Shown one piece after another: positions 10,576 through 18,425 of a DNA stretch of 64,000 nucleotides (the stretch's first letter is position 1; every line of letters starts with the position of its first letter). The DNA is taken from positions 558,001-622,000 of the forward strand of contig NZ_SJOO01000001.1 in assembly GCF_004331265.1 (NCBI RefSeq), given 5' to 3'. A model generated the notes under the pieces. That model was not told the origin of the DNA. It did no database searches and was given only the letters and a program-made list of their open reading frames with translations. The position numbers were made by a program, and so were the translations under genes. This DNA is from Enterobacter wuhouensis (lineage in GTDB: Bacteria; Pseudomonadota; Gammaproteobacteria; Enterobacterales; Enterobacteriaceae).

Positions 10576-11595
10576 GTGAGAAAAACAAAACGCGTCACAA
10601 TAAAAGACATCGCGGAGCTGGCGGGGGTATCAAAAGCCACCGCCAGCCTGGTACTGAACGGACGCAGCAAAGAGCTTCGGGTGGCGGAAGAAACGCGCGA
10701 GCGCGTGCTGGCGATTGCGAAAGAGCATCACTATCAGCCCAGCATACACGCCCGCTCGCTGCGGGATAACCGCAGCCACACCGTCGGCCTTGTGGTGCCG
10801 GAGATCACCAACTACGGTTTCGCCGTCTTTTCTCACGAGCTGGAGACGCTCTGCCGCGAGGCGGGCGTCCAGCTGCTGATCTCCTGCAACGATGAAAACC
10901 CGGGGCAGGAAACCGTGGTGGTCAATAACATGGTTGCGCGCCAGGTCGACGGCCTTATTGTCGCCTCCAGCATGCTCAGCGACGCTGACTATCAAAAGCT
11001 GAGCGAACAGTTGCCCGTTGTTCTGTTTGACCGCCACATGAACGACAGCTCTCTGCCGCTGGTCATAACCGACTCCATTACCCCCACGGCGGCACTGGTG
11101 GCTGACATTGCACGCCAGCATCCTGATGAGTTCTATTTTATCGGCGGCCAGCCGCGCCTTTCACCGACGCGCGATCGTCTTGAGGGGTTTAAGCAAGGCC
11201 TGCGTGAGGCCAACGTTGAGCTGCGCCCGGAGTGGATCATTCACGGCAGTTACCACCCAAGCTCAGGATATGAGATGTTTGCCGAGCTTTGCGCGCGCTT
11301 AGGCCGCCCGCCAAAAGCGCTTTTCACCGCCGCCTGCGGCCTGCTGGAGGGCGTGCTGCGCTATATGGGCCAGCATAACCTGCTGCAAAGCGATATCCGT
11401 CTTGCCAGTTTTGACGATCACTACCTCTACGACTCGCTCACGCTCCCTGTCGATACAGTCCGTCAGGATAATCGCCAGCTGGCATGGCACTGCTTTGATC
11501 TGATCGGCAAGCTGATTGAAGGTGAATCCCCGGAACCGTTGCAGCGAAAGCTGGATGCGACCCTGCAGCGGCGGTATAAGCCTACAGGGATGTAG
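10576..11595 (+). CDS. scrR: Sucrose operon repressor ScrR
   Basis: LacI-family repressor of 339 residues starting at GTG 10576. The N-terminal helix-turn-helix and hinge are clear ([22 protein letters not shown]), followed by the periplasmic-binding-like core with [14 protein letters not shown] and LDATLQRRY near the end. The sequence matches enterobacterial ScrR, which responds to fructose or fructose-1-phosphate. It lies 28 bases downstream of scrB in the same direction. Its probable targets are the three CTAAAnCGGTTTA sites at 5077, 6069 and 6129. Confidence 0.94.
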   Translation: MRKTKRVTIKDIAELAGVSKATASLVLNGRSKELRVAEETRERVLAIAKEHHYQPSIHARSLRDNRSHTVGLVVPEITNYGFAVFSHELETLCREAGVQLLISCNDENPGQETVVVNNMVARQVDGLIVASSMLSDADYQKLSEQLPVVLFDRHMNDSSLPLVITDSITPTAALVADIARQHPDEFYFIGGQPRLSPTRDRLEGFKQGLREANVELRPEWIIHGSYHPSSGYEMFAELCARLGRPPKALFTAACGLLEGVLRYMGQHNLLQSDIRLASFDDHYLYDSLTLPVDTVRQDNRQLAWHCFDLIGKLIEGESPEPLQRKLDATLQRRYKPTGM

Positions 11596-11621
11596 GCCGG
11601 ATAAGCGCAGCGCCACTCGGC
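11591..11621. repeat. REP (repetitive extragenic palindrome) element
   Basis: TGTAGGCCGGATAAGCGCAG followed by CGCCACTCGGC matches the enterobacterial REP/BIME consensus (GCCGGATAAGCG...CGCCnnCCGGC). It begins inside the scrR stop region, and CCTACA/TGTAGG around 11581-11596 adds a second small inverted repeat. It probably protects the 3' end of the scr mRNA. Confidence 0.75.
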
Positions 11622-11712
11622 AAAAAAAAACTGCACATATTCAGCAATATTTTTCCCTCTCATTCGTCTACCTCATCACACGCCATAATCATTGAAAGCA
11701 AACGAGGTAAAG

Positions 11713-12132
11713 ATGAGAGATTTCACTCTGCACGGAAGAGAACGCGGACGCGGGTTTGGCCGCCATCGTATGGGCAAGGGGCTGGTGATTGGCGCGGTGA
11801 TTTTCGTCGCGCTGGGCCTGCTGGTAATGTCCCTGTGGAACGCCTTACTCCCGGCCATTCTGGGCGTGAAGGCCATCGGTTTCTGGCAGGCGCTGGGAAT
11901 TCTGGTCCTGAGCCGGATTTTGTTCGGCGGCCTCGGATTTCGTCCGGGCATGTTCGGCGCGCACCGACGCATGCATGAGCGCTGGATGAAGATGACGCCA
12001 GAGCAGCGGGAAGCCTTTATGCAGCAGCGGCGCGAAGGGTTTGGTCGTCACGGGCATGGTCACTGCGGCAGGCACGGGCATCGGGACGATAAACGTGACG
12101 ACACTGCCGCAAAAGCGCCGGAAGCGGAGTGA
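11713..12132 (+). CDS. Two-helix membrane protein with His-rich tail
   Basis: Protein of 139 residues; the ATG at 11713 is preceded by GAGG, better than the ATG at 11692. After a basic start there are two hydrophobic segments at about residues 22-44 and 55-75. The cytoplasmic or periplasmic tail has MTPEQREAFMQQRREG, reminiscent of LTxxQ-type periplasmic stress proteins, and then a His-rich stretch (RHGHGHCGRHGHRDDKRDD) likely to bind metal. The gene overlaps the downstream sigma factor by 4 bases, so the two are translationally coupled. A sensor or anti-sigma role is possible but unproven; no known family was firmly recognised. Confidence 0.7.
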   Translation: MRDFTLHGRERGRGFGRHRMGKGLVIGAVIFVALGLLVMSLWNALLPAILGVKAIGFWQALGILVLSRILFGGLGFRPGMFGAHRRMHERWMKMTPEQREAFMQQRREGFGRHGHGHCGRHGHRDDKRDDTAAKAPEAE

Positions 12133-12698
12133 GCGAGGTGAAGGCCGGAGAAGCGGGTGGCTCCCTGCTCATGTCGGCCATCAGCGCCTGTCGCTCCCGG
12201 CTTAGCGCCTTTATACGCGGACGAACGGCAATCCGCGATGATGCGGAAGATATCCTGCAGGAAGTGACCTACCAGCTGATGAAAGTGGAGCAGCCGGTAG
12301 AGAACGTCGCCGCGTGGCTGTTCCGCGCTGCCCGCAACGAAATGACCGACCGGGCGCGGAAAAAGCGTGAAGTTCCGTTCTCCGGCTATTTCACCGCGGA
12401 TGATGAAGAGGGTTTTGCGGAAGATGAGATAGCCGAAACGCTGTTCGGCGTACCGCAAACGCCGGATGAGGCGTATCTCAACGCGCTGCAATGGGAGGAA
12501 CTGGAGCAGGCCCTGAGCGAGCTTCCGCCGCCCCAGCGCGAGGTTTTCGAGAAAACCGAGCTTCAGGGGTTCAGCATTAAAAGGCTGGCGGAGGAAACGG
12601 GCGCCAGCGAGCAGGCGTTGCTATCGCGCAAGCATAAAGCGGTCCTTTCGCTGCGCACGCGGCTGCGTGACGTGTATGACGCGCTAACGGGCGAGTAA
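12129..12698 (+). CDS. RNA polymerase sigma factor, ECF type
   Basis: Protein of 189 residues starting at GTG 12129, overlapping the previous stop by 4 bases. The region-2 core (DDAEDILQEVTYQLMKVEQPVENVAAWLFRAARNEMTDRARKK) and region 4 (ELPPPQREVFEKTELQGFSIKRLAEETGASEQALLSRKHKA) are those of sigma-70 ECF proteins. No classical zinc anti-sigma gene follows; the coupled partner is the His-rich membrane protein upstream. The copper/redox scs genes start 88 bases downstream, so a metal or envelope stress regulon is a plausible inference. Confidence 0.85.
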   Translation: MSEVKAGEAGGSLLMSAISACRSRLSAFIRGRTAIRDDAEDILQEVTYQLMKVEQPVENVAAWLFRAARNEMTDRARKKREVPFSGYFTADDEEGFAEDEIAETLFGVPQTPDEAYLNALQWEELEQALSELPPPQREVFEKTELQGFSIKRLAEETGASEQALLSRKHKAVLSLRTRLRDVYDALTGE

Positions 12699-12785
12699 GC
12701 ACGTCAGACAAAACCTTACAATGCCGGGACTTGTAGATTCATCACTATCGTTTATGATCGGGGCGTCTGATAATTCTGGAACGTT

Positions 12786-13163
12786 ATGCGCAACCGTCAG
12801 CTTCCTGGAAAATTGCTTTTGATAATCACGTGCCTGGCGATGGTGATTTGCCTCGTTCAGCGTGCGGTCTATCTTAACCATTTTTTACAGGGACTGGGGC
12901 AGGAGACGCAAACGACCCTGACTGTCGACGCCCCCGTTCAAAAAGGGGATGTTGAGCCATCCGGGCCTTCGCCCTGTCAGCTAGGCGCTCACTCGCTGCT
13001 TTGCGCTCAGCCGCTGTTCTTTGACGGCGCGCTGGCGGCCATCATTATCTTCCTCGCCCTGATCCCGCTCCTCGCTGAAGCCCAAATCCGGCCTTTCAGG
13101 GAACAACCCGTTCAGGCACCGCCCCCCAGGATACACCTCAAAAACTGCGTTTTCCGTGAATGA
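12786..13163 (+). CDS. scsA: ScsA-like copper-sensitivity suppressor protein
   Basis: Small inner-membrane protein of 125 residues. A membrane segment at about residues 8-25, a periplasmic loop with two cysteines (PSPCQLGAHSLLCAQ), and a second hydrophobic segment (ALAAIIIFLALIPLL) near residue 90 are seen. In Salmonella scsA precedes scsBCD and the locus suppresses copper sensitivity. Size, topology and position immediately before scsB support the same assignment; sequence alone would be weaker. Separated from scsB by 47 bases, which may contain its own promoter. Confidence 0.75.
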   Translation: MRNRQLPGKLLLIITCLAMVICLVQRAVYLNHFLQGLGQETQTTLTVDAPVQKGDVEPSGPSPCQLGAHSLLCAQPLFFDGALAAIIIFLALIPLLAEAQIRPFREQPVQAPPPRIHLKNCVFRE

Positions 13164-13210
13164 AAATCATCGTCACCACGCGATAATTTTCACTATTCAC
13201 GGAGTAAAAC

Positions 13211-15244
13211 ATGTTTAAGGTATTCAGGGGATTCGTCTTCCTGTTGCTGTCCTGCGTTGGCATAGCCCATGCGGCAGATACAGGCTGGCTGGTTTCTCCG
13301 CAAAACGATCATGCCCGTATTCGCTTTCAGGCGGAAAGGGATCACAACCGCATTATTGGCCTGCTGAGCGTCGAGCTGCAGCCCGGCTGGAAGACCTACT
13401 GGCGTTCACCCGGCGAGGGCGGCGTTGCGCCGAAAATCAGCTGGCCGAGCGGCGTAAAAGACGACTGGTACTGGCCGGTGCCTTCGCGTTTCGACATCTC
13501 CGGTATGACCACCCAGGGCTACCACAACCGCGTCGCTATTCCGATAGTGCTCACCGGAGCACAGGCCGACGCGCTTGAGGGTACGCTTACGCTCTCGACC
13601 TGCAGCAACGTCTGTCTGTTAACGGACTATACGCTGCATCTCGACTTAACCATCCCTGCACCAGAGGGGTTTCGTGCTGCCTTTGAACAGGCGATGCGTT
13701 CAATTCCCGATGATTCAGGCGTCTCATCGAATCTCACCGCCTGGTTTTCCGACGGCAACCTGATGATTACCGGGACGACGGAGGGCGAATGGGTCACGCC
13801 GGGGATCTACTTTGATCCGCTGGAGGGCGATATTCTGCCGGGCGAACCGGTCATCAAGCACAGCGGGAACCAGCTGAACGTATCCGTTCCGGTGACGGAT
13901 GAGTGGGGCGATAAGCCTGCCTCGCTGGAAGGGAAGGCCGTGTCGTTTGTGCTTACCAATGGCGATAACGCTCAGCAAACGGTGATAAACGTGGGGGCGA
14001 AGCCTGCTGAATCGGGTGAACAAGGGTCGTCTTCCGGGGTGGGCAAAATGCTGGCCTTTGCGCTGCTGGGCGGGCTGATCCTGAACCTGATGCCCTGCGT
14101 GCTGCCGGTGATGGGCATGAAGCTCAGCGGCGTCCTTCAGGCAGGTTCAGACCAGCGAAAGATTCGCCTGCGTTTTCTGGCGACCAGCGCCGGTATCCTG
14201 ACGTCCTTTGCGCTGCTGGCGGCGATGGTGACCGCGCTCAAGCTAGCCGGCGCGTCGCTGGGATGGGGAATTCAGTTCCAGAACCCCTGGTTTATCGGCC
14301 TGATGGTCGCCGTGACGTTTCTCTTCGCCCTGAATCTCTTCGGTGCTTTTGAGGTTTTACTCCCTTCCTCCGCAACCGGGCGGCTGGCGACGGCAGGCGG
14401 AACGGGGATTACCGGCAGCTTCTGCGAAGGCGTATTTGCCACGCTGCTCGCCACGCCGTGCTCGGCACCTTTCCTCGGGACTGCCGTGGCCTTTGCGCTG
14501 GCTGCACCGCTGCATTTGCTGTGGCTCATCTTCCTGATGCTGGGCGTGGGCATGAGTTTACCCTGGCTGTTCGTTGCCCTGATCCCTAAAACCGCCGGGT
14601 GGCTTCCAAAACCAGGACGCTGGATGAACGCGCTGAAGGTCATACTCGGCCTGATGATGCTGGCCTCCAGCCTCTGGCTGACGACGCTGCTCGGCCTGCA
14701 TCTTGGCGAGGCGGTCAGCCACGTTATGATGCTGATCCTGACGGTGGTAGCGATCGCGGCGTACGGGATTACCGGGCAAAAAACGTCACCGCTTTTCTGG
14801 TGCGTGGTCATCGCATTGTCTGTTTTTGCGGGATATCAGCTGCGCGGGGCGATCATCCCATCGCCCGCTACCGCTCAGCGAAATGATGCTCAGACGATCC
14901 CGTGGCAGCCGCTAAGCGAAGAGGCTATACGGGCTGCGCTTGCGCAGGGGAAGCGCGTTTTTGTGGATATCTCGGCGGACTGGTGCGTCACCTGTAAGGT
15001 CAATGAGCATCGTGTGCTGAACCAGCCCGATCTGATCGCCGCCCTGCGTCAGGAGGACGTGGTGGCGCTTCGCGGCGACTGGAGCCGGCCCTCCGCGCTC
15101 ATCGCGGATTTCCTGGAGAAGCGAAACCGCTACGCCATCCCGTTCAATCAGGTGTATGGCCCCGGATTACCGGAGGGAGAGATCCTCTCTCCGTTGCTGG
15201 ATAAAAACACGCTGATGACGACCCTGAACAATGCTAAAGGCTAA
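13211..15244 (+). CDS. scsB: ScsB, DsbD-like membrane thiol reductase
   Basis: Protein of 677 residues that carries electrons from cytoplasmic thioredoxin to periplasmic partners. It has a signal peptide (ending IAHAA), an N-terminal periplasmic domain with the CSNVC pair near residue 137, and a polytopic domain from about residue 275 with the two redox cysteines in LMPCVLPVMG and ATPCSAPFLG. A C-terminal thioredoxin-like domain carries DWCVTCK near residue 595. The ScsB-type long N-terminal domain separates it from DsbD. RBS GGAG precedes the ATG. Partners are probably ScsC and the DsbG-like protein encoded next. Confidence 0.92.
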   Translation: MFKVFRGFVFLLLSCVGIAHAADTGWLVSPQNDHARIRFQAERDHNRIIGLLSVELQPGWKTYWRSPGEGGVAPKISWPSGVKDDWYWPVPSRFDISGMTTQGYHNRVAIPIVLTGAQADALEGTLTLSTCSNVCLLTDYTLHLDLTIPAPEGFRAAFEQAMRSIPDDSGVSSNLTAWFSDGNLMITGTTEGEWVTPGIYFDPLEGDILPGEPVIKHSGNQLNVSVPVTDEWGDKPASLEGKAVSFVLTNGDNAQQTVINVGAKPAESGEQGSSSGVGKMLAFALLGGLILNLMPCVLPVMGMKLSGVLQAGSDQRKIRLRFLATSAGILTSFALLAAMVTALKLAGASLGWGIQFQNPWFIGLMVAVTFLFALNLFGAFEVLLPSSATGRLATAGGTGITGSFCEGVFATLLATPCSAPFLGTAVAFALAAPLHLLWLIFLMLGVGMSLPWLFVALIPKTAGWLPKPGRWMNALKVILGLMMLASSLWLTTLLGLHLGEAVSHVMMLILTVVAIAAYGITGQKTSPLFWCVVIALSVFAGYQLRGAIIPSPATAQRNDAQTIPWQPLSEEAIRAALAQGKRVFVDISADWCVTCKVNEHRVLNQPDLIAALRQEDVVALRGDWSRPSALIADFLEKRNRYAIPFNQVYGPGLPEGEILSPLLDKNTLMTTLNNAKG

Positions 15245-15251
15245 CCCTGCT

Positions 15252-15863
15252 ATGAAAAAAATCGTTATTACGCTGCTGCTGCTTTTCGTGTCGGCACAGG
15301 CCATGTCCGCGGAACCGCTGACGGCAGAACAAGAGCAGCGCGCTCAAAAGATGGTGTACGATTTCCTGTTTAACGACCCTGACTCACCGCGGATCGGAGC
15401 CAAAAATCCCACGCTCACGCTGGTGGTGTTTACGGACTATAACTGCCCGTACTGCAAAAAATTCGATCCTTATTTAGAGAAGATCGTCGAAAAATACCCG
15501 GACGTGGCGGTAGTGTTTAAGTTTCTGCCCTTTCGCTCGGAAAGCTCGCTGACCTCCGCGCGCGATGCCCTGACCGTCTGGCGTTCGCATCCGGAACAGT
15601 TTATGAAGCTCAACGAAACCCTGATGGCGAAAAAGGGCTATCACGACGACGCCAGCATAAAGGAGGCGCAGAGGCGGGCCGGGGTGAACGTCACGGCGCC
15701 TGATGATGAAAGCCTGATAACCATCAAACGTAGCCTGATCGTTGCCGAAAAAATGGGTATTCAGGGAACGCCTGCAACCCTAATAGGCGAGGGGCTGCTG
15801 CCTGGCTGGGTGCCGTACGAACAGTTCGATGAAATGGTCAGCGACGCGCTGAAAAACCGCTAA
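15252..15863 (+). CDS. scsC: ScsC, DsbA-like periplasmic thiol protein
   Basis: Protein of 203 residues. A signal peptide (MKKIVITLLLLFVSAQAMSA) is followed by a short helical N-terminal segment and a DsbA fold with active site NCPYCKKF near residue 69 and the cis-Pro loop GIQGTPATLI near residue 173. In Salmonella and Proteus ScsC is kept reduced by ScsB and acts as a reductase or isomerase, contributing to copper tolerance. The ATG at 15252 gives a clean signal peptide; the in-frame ATG at 15231 overlaps scsB and adds seven residues. Confidence 0.88.
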   Translation: MKKIVITLLLLFVSAQAMSAEPLTAEQEQRAQKMVYDFLFNDPDSPRIGAKNPTLTLVVFTDYNCPYCKKFDPYLEKIVEKYPDVAVVFKFLPFRSESSLTSARDALTVWRSHPEQFMKLNETLMAKKGYHDDASIKEAQRRAGVNVTAPDDESLITIKRSLIVAEKMGIQGTPATLIGEGLLPGWVPYEQFDEMVSDALKNR

Positions 15864-15905
15864 CCTGAAGGGGGCTTGATGCCCCCGACAATACCGGAGA
15901 GGGAA

Positions 15906-16664
15906 ATGAAAAAATTAGCGTTACTTTCGCTGCTGATGGCGTCAGGGCTTGCTCAGGCAGCCGAGTCGATTCCGGACGTCATAAAAAATTTCGGACAGCA
16001 GCAGGATATCAAGATCGTGAAGAAGATCGCCGCGCCCGGTGGCGCACCCGCCTGGCTGGGGCAGTATCAGGATATGGGCGTGATGCTCTTTTTAACGCCC
16101 GACGGGAAGCATGTGATTTCCGGTTATCTTTATGATGATAAAGGCAAAAATCTCAGCGAAGGCTATTTCCAGAAGGAGCTCTACGCGCCGATGGGGCGCG
16201 AAATGTGGAAGACGCTCAACGCGGCGCATCCTTTGAAAGAAGGGGCGGATAACGCGCCGCGCAAAGTTTTCGTGTTTGCCGATCCGTTCTGCCCGTACTG
16301 CAAGGCGTTCTGGGCTGAAGCGCAGCCGTGGGTGAAGGCGGGTAAAGTCCAGCTGAACACGCTGCTGGTGGCGTTTCTCAACCCTAACAGCGGGCGCAAT
16401 GCGTCCGCGATCCTGAACGCTAAAGATCCGGTCGCGGCCTGGAAAGAGTATGAGCTTTCCGGCGGGAAAAAGCTGCCGAAACCAGAAGGCGCGGCCACGC
16501 GCGAAACCGTTGAAATACTGCAGAAGCACCAGGCGTTAATGGACAGCCTCGGGGCGAACGCCACGCCGGCGATTTACTACCTGAACGACGAAAACGAACT
16601 TCAGCAGGTGGTCGGTATGCCGAACGCGGCGCAGCTTGAAGCGATGTTTGGGCCGAAGCCGTAA
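15906..16664 (+). CDS. dsbG: DsbG/DsbC-like thiol:disulfide interchange protein
   Basis: Periplasmic protein of 252 residues. A signal peptide (MKKLALLSLLMASGLAQA), an N-terminal dimerisation domain (DVIKNFGQQQDIKIVKKIAAPGG, then DGKHVISGYLYD) and a thioredoxin domain with DPFCPYCKAF near residue 125 and the cis-Pro loop NATPAIYYL are seen. This is DsbG architecture, and length fits. Start chosen at 15906 because GGAGAGGG lies just upstream. In Salmonella the fourth scs gene is scsD, a tethered thioredoxin; here a DsbG occupies that position and is presumably reduced by ScsB. Confidence 0.88.
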   Translation: MKKLALLSLLMASGLAQAAESIPDVIKNFGQQQDIKIVKKIAAPGGAPAWLGQYQDMGVMLFLTPDGKHVISGYLYDDKGKNLSEGYFQKELYAPMGREMWKTLNAAHPLKEGADNAPRKVFVFADPFCPYCKAFWAEAQPWVKAGKVQLNTLLVAFLNPNSGRNASAILNAKDPVAAWKEYELSGGKKLPKPEGAATRETVEILQKHQALMDSLGANATPAIYYLNDENELQQVVGMPNAAQLEAMFGPKP

Positions 16665-16668
16665 AAAC

Positions 16669-16700
16669 AAAAGGCAGGAGCATCGCGCTTCTGCCTTTTT
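16669..16700. terminator. Bidirectional rho-independent terminator
   Basis: AAGGCAG ... CTGCCTT with A- and T-runs on both sides lies between the convergent dsbG and digH genes, so it can end transcripts from both directions. Confidence 0.8.
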
Positions 16701-16706
16701 AACCGT

Positions 16707-17999
16707 TTAACTTCCCCAGCGGTTGCGGAGGTAGCTCACCGCTTCCTGCGTTTGCGGCTGGTTGAGGTAGTCCTCGCGGAAGAGAATGGTGCCATTGACG
16801 TTCGGCAGGGAGTCGTTCAGGTCGAGCTGTTTCTTCAGCTCCGGCACGCCGCCCTGGACCGTCCAGTCCGGCTCATTTTTCGATGGCTCACCCACCTTAT
16901 AAAACGCAATGCCAATATACAGGCGCGTATGCGTCGGTTTCACCACCTCGGCCCACCATTTTGTCAGCACGTCATAGCGGGCGGCATCCCGGGCGAACGG
17001 CCAGTATATCTGCGGCGCGATGTAGTCCAGCAGCCCTTGCTGCACCCACTGGCGCGTATCGGCGTAGGATTCGTCATAAGCCGCCGCCCCCCGGGTATCG
17101 GAACCCGCCGGATCGAACGAACGGTTGCGCCAGACGCCGGCCGGGCTGACGCCAAACTCAACGTCGGGTTTCGTCTGTTTAATCGCTCTGGACACCTGCA
17201 CGATCAGCTGCTGGGTGTTGTGGCGTCGCCAGTCGGCTTTGGAGGCAAAGCCCTGGCCGTACCGTCTGTACGTCTGCAGGTCATTGAGCGCAGAGCCTGG
17301 CGATTCGGTGTAAAAGTAATCGTCAAACTGGACGCCGTCTATCGGGTAGTTCGCCACCACTTCGGTAACGACTTTGGTTATCCAGTCGCGCACCTCCGGG
17401 ATGCCGGGATCGAGAACAAAGCGATCGCCGGAGACGCGAACCCACTCGGGATGCTGCACGTACACGCTGGAAGGATGCTGCGACGACGTCCGGTTAAGAG
17501 CCGCAATGGTTGAAGGCCGGGTATTCGTGGATACGCGATAAGGGTTGAACCAGGCATGGACCTTCATCACGCGCTTATGCGCTTCATCCAGCATAAACTG
17601 CAGCGGATCGTATCCCGGGTACTCGCCAATATTCCCCGTCAGCATATCGGACCAGGGCAGGATTTTCGACGACCAGAGCGCGGTGCTGTCGGGCTTTACC
17701 TGGAAGAAAACCGTATTGATGCCGAGGCCCTGCAGTTTATCCAGCTTATCCTTCAGCGCCTGCTTTTGCTGCGCGATGCGCATTTCCGCGCTTTTACCGT
17801 TTACCGATGAAACCGGAGGCCAGTCGAGTCGTGAGACGGTTGCCAGCCAAATCCCACGCATCGGCTCGCCGGCGTGCTGAGAGGGTTTACCCACCGGCGG
17901 AAGGGGGGTGACGAGTGATTTCGGTGGTTTAGATGCACAACTAACAAGTAAAAGTGCGCAGCCAACCAGCGCACCAATCCGTTTTACATGTCGCGTCAT
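16707..17999 (-). CDS. digH: Glycosyl hydrolase lipoprotein DigH (YddW-like)
   Basis: Outer-membrane lipoprotein of 430 residues. The lipobox LVSC places the acylated Cys at residue 21. The GH10-like domain follows: MRGIWLATVSRLDWPP, GINTVFFQVKPDS, HAWFNPYRVS, DGVQFDDYFY with an acidic pair, EFGVSPAGVWRN and DYIAPQIYWPF. These match E. coli DigH, a peptidoglycan hydrolase that cleaves glycan strands freed of stem peptides, connected to cell division. Start at 17999 was preferred because a longer in-frame extension would bury the signal peptide. It may be co-transcribed with the VF530 gene 7 bases upstream. Confidence 0.9.
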   Translation of the reverse strand: MTRHVKRIGALVGCALLLVSCASKPPKSLVTPLPPVGKPSQHAGEPMRGIWLATVSRLDWPPVSSVNGKSAEMRIAQQKQALKDKLDKLQGLGINTVFFQVKPDSTALWSSKILPWSDMLTGNIGEYPGYDPLQFMLDEAHKRVMKVHAWFNPYRVSTNTRPSTIAALNRTSSQHPSSVYVQHPEWVRVSGDRFVLDPGIPEVRDWITKVVTEVVANYPIDGVQFDDYFYTESPGSALNDLQTYRRYGQGFASKADWRRHNTQQLIVQVSRAIKQTKPDVEFGVSPAGVWRNRSFDPAGSDTRGAAAYDESYADTRQWVQQGLLDYIAPQIYWPFARDAARYDVLTKWWAEVVKPTHTRLYIGIAFYKVGEPSKNEPDWTVQGGVPELKKQLDLNDSLPNVNGTILFREDYLNQPQTQEAVSYLRNRWGS

Positions 18000-18006
18000 T
18001 TGCGTA

Positions 18007-18294
18007 TTAGCTCTTAGTGATCCGACTATTGGCCCAGGGGTTAAAGGCGGGTTCTTCCGGTTCGCGTGTTCCCTCTTCGTTAAGGGAATCAAGGTACAGG
18101 GCCTCAACCTCCGCGCGCGCCCACGGCGTGCGGCGCAGGAATTTCAGGCTCGACTTCACGCTTGGGTCTTTTCTGAAGCAGTTAATTTTGATTCGGTCGC
18201 CCAACTCGCTCCAGCCATATCGCGCCACCAGGGCGTTGACCTGCATTTCGAGCGTTACGCCATGTAAAGGATCTTTAGAACCAGGAGTACTCAT
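18007..18294 (-). CDS. VF530 family (DUF2132) protein
   Basis: Small protein of 95 residues. The core [34 protein letters not shown] followed by [16 protein letters not shown] is the VF530 family signature, known from a Vibrio fischeri structure and annotated as DNA-binding. The C-terminal 25 residues are acidic and variable. Its stop is only 7 bases from the digH start, suggesting one transcript. Function in the cell is unknown. Confidence 0.85.
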   Translation of the reverse strand: MSTPGSKDPLHGVTLEMQVNALVARYGWSELGDRIKINCFRKDPSVKSSLKFLRRTPWARAEVEALYLDSLNEEGTREPEEPAFNPWANSRITKS

Positions 18295-18376
18295 AGGCGT
18301 CAGGTTGTCTCATTGTTAGTGGGGATGAACGATGAGAGGGTACAAGAAAGCGGGAAAGGGGGCAATTCAAGCATGA

Positions 18377-18407
18377 GATCCTTCACCACAGAAAAGGGTG
18401 AAGGATC
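18377..18407. terminator. Hairpin after aroY
   Basis: GATCCTTCACC, 9-base loop, GGTGAAGGATC forms an 11-bp perfect stem just downstream of the aroY stop. T-run is weak (GGGTTTT on the plus side). Confidence 0.6.
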
Positions 18408-18425
18408 GGGTTTTCGCCGTTCGCG

